Shown here piece after piece: positions 27,188 through 35,524 of a stretch of 64,000 nucleotides of DNA. Numbering within the stretch: the first letter of the stretch is position 1; each line of letters opens with the position of its first letter. The position numbers were made by a program, and so were the translations under genes. Below the pieces are notes generated by a model. It was not told the DNA's origin. It made no database searches and saw only the letters and a program-made list of their open reading frames with translations. Origin of the DNA: Desertivirga xinjiangensis (GTDB taxonomy: Bacteria; Bacteroidota; Bacteroidia; Sphingobacteriales; Sphingobacteriaceae); assembly GCF_024436435.1 (NCBI RefSeq), contig NZ_JAFMZP010000003.1:248001-312000 (forward strand), given 5' to 3'.

Positions 27188-28009
27188 ATGACACAGAAAC
27201 GCAGTGTAATTAAAGGAGAAGGATCTACTATTCTGGACAAGATAGTGATCCGGAAACGAAAAGAAGTTGAACTTGCACGCTCCAGAACATCTATTATACA
27301 ATTGGAAGAGGGAGAGCTGTTCCACAGGGAGTGCTACTCGATGCGTGATTTTATTCTTTCTCCGGACAGAACAGGGATCATAGCCGAATTCAAACGGGCA
27401 TCCCCATCGAAGGGTATAATTAACGATAAGGTCTTTGTACAGGATATTACACAAGCCTACGGAAACGCAGGAGCATCTGCACTTTCGATACTTACTGATC
27501 CATCTTTTTTTGGAGGCAGTGTAAACGATGTACTGCAGGCCCGCCAGGTGAATCAAATTCCGATTTTGAGGAAAGAGTTTATTCTCGATGAATACCAGAT
27601 TATTGAAGCCAAGGCAATTGGTGCAGATATCATTCTTCTAATTGCCGCCATTTTAACAGCCGAACAGATCCGGACCTTTGCAAAACTTGCAAAAGACCTG
27701 GGATTAAGTGTATTGATGGAAGTACATGACCAGCGCGAACTTGAAGATTGTTTATGCACTGAATTAGATGCAGTTGGCGTGAACAACCGCAACCTGGCAG
27801 ATTTTTCTGTTTCTCTACAGCATTCCTACGATCTGGCCGATCAAATTCCTGATCAGTTTCTAAAGATTTCAGAGAGCGGAATTAGTAGTCCGGCTACTAT
27901 CAAAGACTTGAAACTTGCGGGATTCAATGGGTTTTTGATAGGTGAAAACTTCATGAAGGAAGAAGATCCAGGAAAAGCCATAAAGGAGTTTACGGACCAG
28001 CTAAGATAA
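27188..28009 (+). CDS. trpC: Indole-3-glycerol phosphate synthase
   Basis: TIM-barrel enzyme of 273 residues that closes the indole ring of CdRP. Motifs: GIIAEFKRASPSKG with catalytic Lys, ALSILTDPSFFGGS, ILRKEFILDEYQI, GADIILLIAAIL, VGVNNRNLADF, and ISESGISSPATI followed by GFLIGENFM. It lies 9 bases after trpG. In most Bacteroidota trpD sits between trpG and trpC and trpF, trpB and trpA follow. None is here, so the operon is shortened and the other genes must be elsewhere or absent. A large palindrome follows the stop after 13 bases. Confidence 0.95.
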   Translation: MTQKRSVIKGEGSTILDKIVIRKRKEVELARSRTSIIQLEEGELFHRECYSMRDFILSPDRTGIIAEFKRASPSKGIINDKVFVQDITQAYGNAGASALSILTDPSFFGGSVNDVLQARQVNQIPILRKEFILDEYQIIEAKAIGADIILLIAAILTAEQIRTFAKLAKDLGLSVLMEVHDQRELEDCLCTELDAVGVNNRNLADFSVSLQHSYDLADQIPDQFLKISESGISSPATIKDLKLAGFNGFLIGENFMKEEDPGKAIKEFTDQLR

Positions 28010-28022
28010 TGATAAGAACACA

Positions 28023-28084
28023 CTCGGCAAACGTGCGCTAGCATAAGCAAGTATGTACTAGCCTGCTAGCGCACGCGTGCCGAG
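28023..28084. repeat. Large GC-rich palindrome between convergent trpC and the DinB-like gene
   Basis: CTCGGCA (28023-28029) pairs with TGCCGAG (28078-28084). After a 2x2 internal mismatch, CGTGCGCTAGCA (28032-28043) pairs with TGCTAGCGCACG (28064-28075), and the loop is 20 bases. This gives 19 bp of stem. It includes the last codons and stop (28066) of the DinB-like gene. It could end both convergent transcripts, though neither side has a T-tract. The right arm recurs at 14915-14933. Confidence 0.75.
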
Positions 28085-28608
28085 GGCTCTACTTTTCGGG
28101 CACTACGAATCCGGTTCAGCTGTTTTATATGATGTTTGGTGTGAATGATCATAAAACGCAACCATTCAGACCTATTCAGCATCCCTAACCTGGGATGCTT
28201 GACCTGGCTCCTGGATGTTGATTTGGCAATCTTCGGCAAGGCTTCTGTCAATCTTTGAATAAACTTTATCAGATCATTTCGGGCTTCCTCTCTACTCATC
28301 TTCTTAACAATAGATCCGATATTAGCTGGAGATTTATGCCTTCCCGGAGGTAGCTTCCCAAAAAAAAGGATCAATCGTGTTACAAAGGAAGGTGAAGTAA
28401 GTGTTGAGGTTTCCTTACCATGCATACATTTCTCAATGGCAAGCAATGACCGGGTATTCACCTGGATGATATGACAGTAAACTTCAGAAAGCGACCAGCT
28501 GCCATCTTCAGGCGACCAAACAAATTCATCTTCCGATAGACCTTTGAGTAAATCCTGGTAATACCCGAGATGCATTAAAAGTTCTTTTCCGGATTCGTTG
28601 TCACTCAT
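28066..28608 (-). CDS. DinB/YfiT-like metal-binding four-helix protein
   Basis: Protein of 180 residues. Its pattern fits the DinB superfamily: an early helix with LLKGLSEDEFVWSPEDGSWSLSEVYCHIIQVN (one metal His in YCHI) and a last helix with HTKHHIKQLNRI (the HxxxH pair). Such proteins bind a divalent metal, and some are thiol transferases. No function can be named for this one. The ATG at 28608 overlaps the stop of the HAD gene (ATGA), so the two are coupled; longer upstream readings are not used. The last codons (PSARVR) lie inside the large palindrome and look like an addition to the family C-terminus. Confidence 0.72.
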   Translation of the reverse strand: MSDNESGKELLMHLGYYQDLLKGLSEDEFVWSPEDGSWSLSEVYCHIIQVNTRSLLAIEKCMHGKETSTLTSPSFVTRLILFFGKLPPGRHKSPANIGSIVKKMSREEARNDLIKFIQRLTEALPKIAKSTSRSQVKHPRLGMLNRSEWLRFMIIHTKHHIKQLNRIRSARKVEPSARVR

Positions 28609-29297
28609 AACATATGCCGTAATTCGCTTAATCGTGAGATTTGCTTCCTGATATCTTCGGGCGTCTCCTTTCCGCAAGGATTGAAGTATATAGCATCCAT
28701 TCCGAAATTTAACGCACCCCGAATGTCAGCCTCAAGGCTATCTCCAATCATTATACTCTCTTGTTTTACAGCAGCAGCACCATTCAAGGCAAACTCAAAG
28801 ATGGCTTTGTCCGGTTTATTAATGCCCACTATATCAGAAATCACAATAGTGGTAAAATACTTTTTCAAGCCGGTCAGCTCAATCTTCATCTCCGTCGATT
28901 CTTTAAAGCCGTTAGAAATGAGGTGTAAAGAATATTTACCGCTTAGATATTCAAGTGTTTCATGGGCATCCGGAAACAGATTAGTCTTGGTTGGGCAAAT
29001 GCGTACATAATCGTCTTCAAATTGCAAAGGGACAGCATCCACAACAACTCCCAGATCCAGAAACGTCTTTCTAAAGCGGGTTTGTCTCAATTCTTCTTTG
29101 CTGATACAACCAGAATGATATGATGCCCAGAGCTCATGATTATTTTGAGTATAAGTTTCGATAAAATTGTATGGGCAGGAAACACCTATTTGTTCCAGCT
29201 GATAGGTCTTATATAGTTCATGCAGAGTTTCCTCAGCATTTCTGTCGAAATCCCAGATGGTATGATCAAGATCGAAAAAAATATGACGGTAGGACAT
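28605..29297 (-). CDS. HAD hydrolase, YjjG-type pyrimidine nucleotidase
   Basis: Protein of 230 residues. HAD motif I is FFDLDHTIWDFDRN with the nucleophile Asp and the acid Asp two residues later. A helical cap follows (about 17-90). Motif II is LHLISNGFKE, motif III Lys is in GINKPDKAIF, and motif IV is MIGDSLEADIRGA. DHTIWDFDRNAEETL is characteristic of the YjjG family, which removes phosphate from non-canonical pyrimidine nucleotides such as 5-substituted dUMP. The start at 29297 is preceded by AGGA; an upstream in-frame ATG adds seven residues unlike the family. It is coupled to the DinB-like gene. Confidence 0.87.
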   Translation of the reverse strand: MSYRHIFFDLDHTIWDFDRNAEETLHELYKTYQLEQIGVSCPYNFIETYTQNNHELWASYHSGCISKEELRQTRFRKTFLDLGVVVDAVPLQFEDDYVRICPTKTNLFPDAHETLEYLSGKYSLHLISNGFKESTEMKIELTGLKKYFTTIVISDIVGINKPDKAIFEFALNGAAAVKQESIMIGDSLEADIRGALNFGMDAIYFNPCGKETPEDIRKQISRLSELRHML

Positions 29298-29367
29298 TCC
29301 TGATATGTTCGTTATCAATTTTAATAAAAGTGCAATACTTATAACGTGTAAGCCAAAATTTTAATAT

Positions 29368-30024
29368 TTAAATCTGGACATTATCCTCTTTCGCTCCAAA
29401 AGCTAGATCTCCTGCATCCCCCAGACCAGGGACAATGTATGCTTTCGTAGTCATTTCTTCGTCTATATCCCCGATCCAAAGCTTTGCTCTTGGCAGGTTC
29501 GCTTTAACATGTTCAACGCCTTCAACGCTTGCAATTATGGAAACAACATGTATTTGCTTTATATCGTATTGTTCGAGTAATTCGCGGCAACTTAATACCA
29601 TACTTTTACCTGTGGCCAGCATAGGATCGGAAACAATCACAATCTTACCATTGAGATCCGGACTCGATACATATTCCTTTTGAATCGTAAATCCTCCTCC
29701 TTTGGTAGTTTGACGGTACGCAGCTATAAATGCGGAGTCGGATTTATCAAAGAAGTTTAACAGACCCTGATGTAAAGGCAAACCGGCCCTTAGGATTGTT
29801 GCAAGTACCGGATGTTGCTGTATAACCGGAATAATTGCCGTACCCAATGGGGTTTCAAATTCCATGTCTGTATAACTAAGAGTTTTACTAATTTCGTAAG
29901 CGAATATTTCACCCAAACGTTCCAGGTTTCTGCGAAAGCGCATGCTGTCGGTTTGAATTTGCGCATCGCGCAGCTCAGCTAAAAAATTGTTAGCGATGGA
30001 AGATGTTTGGCTTAGTATGAACAT
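29368..30024 (-). CDS. upp: Uracil phosphoribosyltransferase
   Basis: Protein of 218 residues that joins uracil and PRPP to make UMP in pyrimidine salvage. The PRPP site reads IVSDPMLATGKSM, the flexible region has ILRAGLPLHQGLL, and the uracil-binding C-terminus has IVPGLGDAGDLAFG, as in UPRTases. The start MFILSQTSS and the length are normal. It is divergent from uvrB, and their starts are 162 bases apart. It is followed after about 70 bases by the HAD nucleotidase on the same strand; both act on pyrimidine nucleotides, so a shared transcript would make sense. Confidence 0.93.
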   Translation of the reverse strand: MFILSQTSSIANNFLAELRDAQIQTDSMRFRRNLERLGEIFAYEISKTLSYTDMEFETPLGTAIIPVIQQHPVLATILRAGLPLHQGLLNFFDKSDSAFIAAYRQTTKGGGFTIQKEYVSSPDLNGKIVIVSDPMLATGKSMVLSCRELLEQYDIKQIHVVSIIASVEGVEHVKANLPRAKLWIGDIDEEMTTKAYIVPGLGDAGDLAFGAKEDNVQI

Positions 30025-30172
30025 GTTAGTATAAAATTAATGATTAATCTTATTTAATCATTTAAAAAACAAACTTATTATTAGATCAGACCGTTCAATA
30101 TAGGGAAATAAGGGATACGCCGGGGTTACATGTTTCACACTGAACTAACCAAAATTAAAGAATCAATATTTC

Positions 30173-30180
30173 TATCTTTG
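30173..30180 (+). promoter_or_regulatory. Putative -7 box (TAnnTTTG) of uvrB
   Basis: TATCTTTG ends 6 bases before the uvrB ATG at 30187, so the predicted transcript start falls at or very near the start codon. Confidence 0.42.
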
Positions 30181-30186
30181 ATCTGA

Positions 30187-32229
30187 ATGGATTTTAAATT
30201 ATCATCAGAATATGAACCTGCGGGAGATCAGCCGGAGGCAATCAGACAATTGGTTGAGGGAGTAAATGCTAATGAGCATTACCAAACCCTTTTAGGTGTA
30301 ACCGGATCTGGAAAAACCTATTCGATAGCAAATGTTATTCAGCAAACAAATAAGCCTACCTTAGTTTTAAGCCATAATAAAACCCTGGCAGCTCAGCTTT
30401 ACGGTGAATTTAAGCAATTTTTTCCGGAAAATTCTGTCAATTATTTTGTGTCTTATTACGATTACTATCAGCCGGAAGCTTATATAGCAACCACTAATAC
30501 TTATATCGAAAAGGACCTTCAGATAAATGAAGAAATAGAAAAGTTGCGACTTCGCACAACATCTTCACTGATGTCAGGGAGGAGGGATATTATTGTTGTT
30601 TCGTCCATTTCCTGTATTTACGGTATGGGAAACCCGGAAGACTTCTCAAATTCTGTATTTAAGTTTGCCGTAGGGACGCGAATAAGCCGGAATGCGTTTC
30701 TGCATCGCCTGGTTGAAATATTATATTCAAGAACTACCGCTGATTTCAGAAGGGGAACGTTCAGGGTTAAAGGCGATACCGTGGATATTTACCCGGCTTA
30801 TATGGATTACGCATACCGCGTTTCATTTTTTGGAGATGATATAGAAGAATTAAGTACTATTGATCCATCTACAGGAAAAACCATCGAAAAAACAACTCAC
30901 ATGGCGGTTTATCCGGCGAACCTCTTTGTTACTCCAAAGGAACGTTTTACCCAGTCGGTTTGGGCGATACAAGAGGAACTTGAAGTCAGAAAACAGCAGT
31001 TTATAAAAGAACAGCGCTTTTTGGAGGCCAAGCGGCTGGAAGAGCGGGTGAACTATGATCTTGAAATGATGCGTGAATTAGGTTACTGTAGCGGCATTGA
31101 AAATTATTCAAGGTTTTTCGATGGAAGGCTGCCTGGTATGCGCCCTTTTTGCTTACTTGATTATTTTCCTGATGATTATCTGATGGTTATTGACGAGAGT
31201 CACGTTACCGTTCCACAGATCCGGGCAATGTATGGGGGCGACCGATCCAGGAAATTATCCCTGGTAGATTACGGATTCAGATTGCCTGCCGCCCTGGATA
31301 ACCGCCCGCTTAACTTCGAAGAATTTGAGCGATTGGCACCGCAGACAATCTATGTAAGTGCAACTCCCGGCGATTATGAACTAGAAAAGACCGGAGGCGT
31401 TTTCGTTGAACAGGTCATACGTCCAACGGGATTATTAGATCCGCCTATAGAAGTACGACCGGTCACTAATCAGGTGGATGACCTTTTGGACGAAGTTGAA
31501 AAAACCGTTAAACAAGGTGACCGGGTACTGGTTACAACGCTTACCAAGCGCATGTCGGAAGAACTTACGAAGTATATGGATCGTTTAGGCATCCGCGTAC
31601 GCTATATTCACTCTGAGGTTAAAACCCTTGAACGGGTTGAAATACTTCGGGGATTACGACTGGGAGAATTTGATGTTTTAGTTGGCATTAACTTACTGAG
31701 AGAGGGTTTAGATTTACCCGAAGTGTCTCTTGTAGCTATTCTTGACGCTGATAAGGAAGGCTTCCTTCGCTCTGAACGTTCTTTGATCCAAACCATCGGA
31801 CGGGCTGCGCGAAATGACCGCGGACGGGTGATCATGTATGCAGACAAGATTACAGACAGTATGCGTATCACCATCGACGAAACGAACCGCCGCAGGGAAA
31901 AGCAAATGCGCTATAACGAGGAACATGGAATTATACCACGTACAGTGGGTAAATCTAAAGAGGCTATTATGGAGCAGACTTCTGTAGTTGACTTTAAAGG
32001 AGGCGTACAAAAGGTCTATACCGGAGGGGAGGAAACGGCTCAATCTATTGCGGCTGATCCTATTGTTCAATATATGAGCAAGCCCGAGCTTCAAAAATCC
32101 ATTGATAAAACGAAAAAAGAAATGCTGGCAGCTGCAAAAGATATGGACTTCCTGCAGGCTGCGAAACTTAGGGACGAAATGTTTGCCCTCGAAAAAATGA
32201 TGGAAGACAGATTTGGAGGCAAGAAATAA
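30187..32229 (+). CDS. uvrB: UvrABC excinuclease subunit B
   Basis: Protein of 680 residues, the damage-verifying helicase of nucleotide excision repair. Walker A is LLGVTGSGKTYS (about residue 36), and the damage-probing beta-hairpin is YYDYYQPEAY. Walker B is MVIDESHVTVPQ. The late helicase motifs EGLDLPEVSLVAILDADKEG and QTIGRAARN are present. The C-terminal UVR domain that binds UvrC spans about residues 632-668. Length is normal. It lies 13 bases before the YwbE gene, and uvrA and uvrC are not in the window. Confidence 0.97.
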   Translation: MDFKLSSEYEPAGDQPEAIRQLVEGVNANEHYQTLLGVTGSGKTYSIANVIQQTNKPTLVLSHNKTLAAQLYGEFKQFFPENSVNYFVSYYDYYQPEAYIATTNTYIEKDLQINEEIEKLRLRTTSSLMSGRRDIIVVSSISCIYGMGNPEDFSNSVFKFAVGTRISRNAFLHRLVEILYSRTTADFRRGTFRVKGDTVDIYPAYMDYAYRVSFFGDDIEELSTIDPSTGKTIEKTTHMAVYPANLFVTPKERFTQSVWAIQEELEVRKQQFIKEQRFLEAKRLEERVNYDLEMMRELGYCSGIENYSRFFDGRLPGMRPFCLLDYFPDDYLMVIDESHVTVPQIRAMYGGDRSRKLSLVDYGFRLPAALDNRPLNFEEFERLAPQTIYVSATPGDYELEKTGGVFVEQVIRPTGLLDPPIEVRPVTNQVDDLLDEVEKTVKQGDRVLVTTLTKRMSEELTKYMDRLGIRVRYIHSEVKTLERVEILRGLRLGEFDVLVGINLLREGLDLPEVSLVAILDADKEGFLRSERSLIQTIGRAARNDRGRVIMYADKITDSMRITIDETNRRREKQMRYNEEHGIIPRTVGKSKEAIMEQTSVVDFKGGVQKVYTGGEETAQSIAADPIVQYMSKPELQKSIDKTKKEMLAAAKDMDFLQAAKLRDEMFALEKMMEDRFGGKK

Positions 32230-32242
32230 AACGGATATAATA

Positions 32243-32443
32243 ATGAACGGACAAAATAGAAAAGACGTCTACCCTGGCCTCGAAGTCGACATAATTCTAA
32301 AAAAGGATCAGCGTAGCGGCAAATTGACCCGCGGAATAGTAAAAAATCTCTTGACGAGCGCATCTTTTCATTCGAGGGGCATAAAAGTGCGATTAGAGGA
32401 TGGCCAGATTGGAAGGGTAGCAAATATTATCGAGGAAGGTTAA
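32243..32443 (+). CDS. YwbE family protein (DUF2196)
   Basis: Protein of 66 residues matching the YwbE pattern: VYPGLEVDIILKKDQRSGKLTRGIVKNLLT, FHSRGIKVRLEDGQIGRVANI. It is a small beta-rich fold of unknown function. The ATG at 32243 gives the family N-terminus (MNGQNRKDVYPG). The frame extends upstream to 32213 inside uvrB, which is not the likely start. It lies 13 bases after uvrB and is probably on the same transcript. Confidence 0.85.
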   Translation: MNGQNRKDVYPGLEVDIILKKDQRSGKLTRGIVKNLLTSASFHSRGIKVRLEDGQIGRVANIIEEG

Positions 32444-32539
32444 CTTTGAATTTTAATTAATTATCATTAAAATGTAACGATAATATTGACCCTGAAACAG
32501 TCGGACAATTTTATCGTCATATTTGCATTAATTATACTA

Positions 32540-32803
32540 ATGACATTACTTAAATTTCTTTTTATTACGATACTGGTTCTCTATTTATTGAAGATGATAG
32601 CCAGATTGCTTCTACCCCTTTTATTTCAAAAGGTGGTTAACAAAGCGCAGCAAAACTTTAATAATCAGTACCGGGGACAGCAGCAACACCAGCAGCAACG
32701 TCCGGCGGGAAAACTTAATGTTGATTATATTCCTCCTAAAGAGAAGGAAGCGCGTGCGGCTGATAAAGCCGGCGACTTTATCGACTTTGAAGAAATAAAA
32801 TAG
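32540..32803 (+). CDS. DUF4834 family small membrane protein
   Basis: Protein of 87 residues: an N-terminal membrane helix (about residues 3-30, LLKFLFITILVLYLLKMIARLLLPLL), a Gln-rich linker (QQHQQQR) and an acidic C-terminal motif (GDFIDFEEIK) typical of DUF4834 proteins of Bacteroidota. Function unknown. The open frame runs back to TTG at 32486, but the ATG at 32540 gives the family start. It ends 134 bases before the YfhO gene with a hairpin in between. Confidence 0.72.
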   Translation: MTLLKFLFITILVLYLLKMIARLLLPLLFQKVVNKAQQNFNNQYRGQQQHQQQRPAGKLNVDYIPPKEKEARAADKAGDFIDFEEIK

Positions 32804-32822
32804 GCCTTTTAGTGTCAGATGC

Positions 32823-32855
32823 TGCAGGTTTACCGGTCTAATCGATAAACCTGCA
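32823..32855 (+). terminator. Hairpin after DUF4834 gene
   Basis: Perfect 10-bp stem TGCAGGTTTA (32823-32832) / TAAACCTGCA (32846-32855), 13-base loop. There is no T-tract after it, so it is either a weak terminator or a 3'-end stabilising stem. Confidence 0.5.
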
Positions 32856-32936
32856 ACACATTGCTTTGCTTCTCCTGAAAATATCTCCTTGTACATCTCT
32901 CCTTTTTTCTATTTTTGGTTTCCAACAATTTAAATA

Positions 32937-35411
32937 ATGACGAACTGGTTTAAGAGAAACGGTATCCACTTTGCTATAGCTGCACTGTTTATTGTGATAT
33001 GTTTTATTTATTTCAGCCCAGCCATCCAGGGCAAGGTACTTTATCAGCAGGATGTGCTACAGGCAAAGGCAATGCAAAAGGAAATAATGGAGTACAAGGC
33101 TAAAGATGGCACTGCGCCACTTTGGACTAATCAGATGTTCGGAGGCATGCCTGCTTATCAGATCTGGGCTCAGTTTCCTAAAAACCTTACCACTTATATC
33201 GTTTCTGCATTAAACCTGGTGTTTCCAAATCCAATAGGCACTGTCTTCCTATACCTTTTAGGAGCTTACTTTCTTTTTTGTGTACTAAAAATTAAACCCT
33301 GGCTGGCAGCAGCCGGAGCCATTGCATTTGCATTTTCTTCTTATAACTTCATTATAATTGAGGCAGGACACAGTAATAAAGCTGTTGCGATAGCTTATTT
33401 TGCACCTATTATAGCAGGCATACTTTTAACCTTTAGAGGAAAATATCTTCTTGGCGCGGCTTTAACGGCCCTGTTTCTTGCTCTGGAAATAAGGTCGAAT
33501 CATATTCAGATGACCTACTATTTGTTCTTGACACTACTTATACTTGCAGGAATAGAATTATACCACGCAATAAAGAACAAAACAATCAGAGACTTTTTTA
33601 AAGCAGCCGGTGCTTTAGGTGTCGCTATTATTTTGGCGGCAGCAGTTAACACAAGCATGTTATGGACTACTTACGAATATGGCAAAGAGACCATTCGTGG
33701 AAAATCTAACCTTAAAACTGAAGGCACCGGAAAACCTTCCAATGGCTTGGACAAAGAATACGCTTACCAGTGGAGCCAGGGAGTAGCTGAGAACATCACC
33801 TTCCTGGTGCCTAATGCCTATGGAGGTTCGTCCGGCTCAGGCGCTTTGGGTGAAGATTCAGAAGTGGCTAAAATTGTGTCTCAAAAAGGAGTGCCTACAG
33901 ACCAGGCTGTAGGCTTTGCCAAACAGATGCCTACTTATTGGGGTGAAAAGCCTTTTACTTCCGGCCCTTACTACTTCGGAGCAATTACTTGCTTCCTTTT
34001 TATTTTCGGCTTATTTGTAGTGAAAAACCGGATTAAGTGGTGGATTGTAGGCGCAACTATCCTGACCCTCTTTTTATCCTTTGGTAAAAACTTCCCTTTA
34101 ATTTCGGATTTGTTTTTCGATTACTTTCCCTTATACAATAAATTCCGGGCGGTTGAATCTGTTCTGGCTGTCACTGGCTTATTGTTTCCAATTTTGGCAA
34201 TACTGGCTGTGCAAGAAGTTACTTCGGGAAAGCATGATGAGAAGCAGATATTAAAGAAGCTGCAATATTCTTTATACATTATAGGTGGGCTGTTGCTGAT
34301 CATTATAATTGTTCCAACCCTCCTGTTTAGCTTCAGATCGGCCACACATCAGGATTTCATCGGCCAATTGAGCCAGGCCATTGGCGGAGATCAAAACTTC
34401 GCTAACTCTATTGCAAATGCCCTCGTTGAAGACAGGGCAAATTTAGCACGTATAGACGCTCTGCGCTCCCTGATATTTGTCTTGATAGGTGCAGCACTGA
34501 CCTGGGCTTTGATTAAAAAGAAAATGAAGGCCGAACTGACCTTTATATTATTCGCTGGAGCTATCTTAATTGATATGTGGGCTATTGACCGCCGGTATTT
34601 AAATAATGAAAAGTTTGTTGAGCAGAACCAGGTAGATCAAACTTTTCAACCGCGCCAGGTTGATGAACTAATTATGCGTGACCCAAGCCTGAATTACCGC
34701 GTATTGGATCTGACATCGCCTCAAACTTTTTCAAGTGCAACTGCGTCATACTTCCATAAAACCATAGGTGGATACCATGCTGCGAAGCTGAAACGCTACC
34801 AGGAAGTTATTGAAAAACAGTTTAGTGCGTCTATAAATGAGGATGTTCTCGACATGCTTAATACCAAGTATGTGATCACTGCAGGGGAGGGGGAATCGCA
34901 GCGAATTCAAAACCGCGAAACCGCCTGCGGCAATGCCTGGTTTGTTACCAACGTCTTGTACGTAAAAAATGCAGACGAAGAAATGACGGCTATCAATAGC
35001 TTTGATCCGAAAAAAGAAGCTATAGTTAGCGAGGAGTTTAAATCACTTATTGACGAAAAGAAATTAGGAACGACTACTAACGCTGACATAAAACTGAGTA
35101 ATTACCATCCGGATCATTTAACATATGAGTATTCGGCACCAAATGACGTTATCGCAGTATTCGCAGAGATTTGGTATGATAAAGGTTGGAATGCTTATGT
35201 GGATGGCGTTAAAATCCCTTATTTCAGGGCCAACTATATATTAAGAGCAGCGCAATTACCTGGGGGAAACCACAAACTTGAATTCAAGTTTGAACCTGCT
35301 TCTTATTACGTTGGTGAAAAAATATCACTCACCGCATCTATTTTACTAATTGCAGGCCTGGGTCTTGTAGGTTTTAGAGAGGCTAGAAGGAAAAAGGAAG
35401 CGAAAGCTTAG
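32937..35411 (+). CDS. YfhO family polytopic membrane protein
   Basis: Protein of 824 residues with about a dozen membrane helices in the first 520 residues and one near the C-terminus (about 796-813), separated by a soluble region of about 250 residues. The start WFKRNGIHFAIAALFIVICFIYFSPAIQGKVLYQQDVLQ, the NQMFGGMPAYQIWAQFP loop and the C-terminal EIWYDKGWNAYVDG motif are typical of YfhO. The fold is related to GT-C glycosyltransferases that use lipid-linked sugars. In Gram-positives YfhO helps glycosylate teichoic acids, and the role in Bacteroidota is unknown. It appears to be a single-gene unit closed by a strong terminator. Confidence 0.87.
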   Translation: MTNWFKRNGIHFAIAALFIVICFIYFSPAIQGKVLYQQDVLQAKAMQKEIMEYKAKDGTAPLWTNQMFGGMPAYQIWAQFPKNLTTYIVSALNLVFPNPIGTVFLYLLGAYFLFCVLKIKPWLAAAGAIAFAFSSYNFIIIEAGHSNKAVAIAYFAPIIAGILLTFRGKYLLGAALTALFLALEIRSNHIQMTYYLFLTLLILAGIELYHAIKNKTIRDFFKAAGALGVAIILAAAVNTSMLWTTYEYGKETIRGKSNLKTEGTGKPSNGLDKEYAYQWSQGVAENITFLVPNAYGGSSGSGALGEDSEVAKIVSQKGVPTDQAVGFAKQMPTYWGEKPFTSGPYYFGAITCFLFIFGLFVVKNRIKWWIVGATILTLFLSFGKNFPLISDLFFDYFPLYNKFRAVESVLAVTGLLFPILAILAVQEVTSGKHDEKQILKKLQYSLYIIGGLLLIIIIVPTLLFSFRSATHQDFIGQLSQAIGGDQNFANSIANALVEDRANLARIDALRSLIFVLIGAALTWALIKKKMKAELTFILFAGAILIDMWAIDRRYLNNEKFVEQNQVDQTFQPRQVDELIMRDPSLNYRVLDLTSPQTFSSATASYFHKTIGGYHAAKLKRYQEVIEKQFSASINEDVLDMLNTKYVITAGEGESQRIQNRETACGNAWFVTNVLYVKNADEEMTAINSFDPKKEAIVSEEFKSLIDEKKLGTTTNADIKLSNYHPDHLTYEYSAPNDVIAVFAEIWYDKGWNAYVDGVKIPYFRANYILRAAQLPGGNHKLEFKFEPASYYVGEKISLTASILLIAGLGLVGFREARRKKEAKA

Positions 35412-35432
35412 AATATAAAGGACAATTTTTCT

Positions 35433-35459
35433 AAAGCCCGGAAACCATCCGGGCTTTTT
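35433..35459 (+). terminator. Rho-independent terminator after the YfhO gene
   Basis: Stem AAAGCCCGGA / TCCGGGCTTT (10 bp), loop AACCA, and a T-run, 22 bases after the stop. Confidence 0.9.
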
Positions 35460-35524
35460 AATTGGCAGCATATTTGTCAAAAAATACGTTATAAATAAAT
35501 ACTTTTACAAATTGTTATAAGTAC

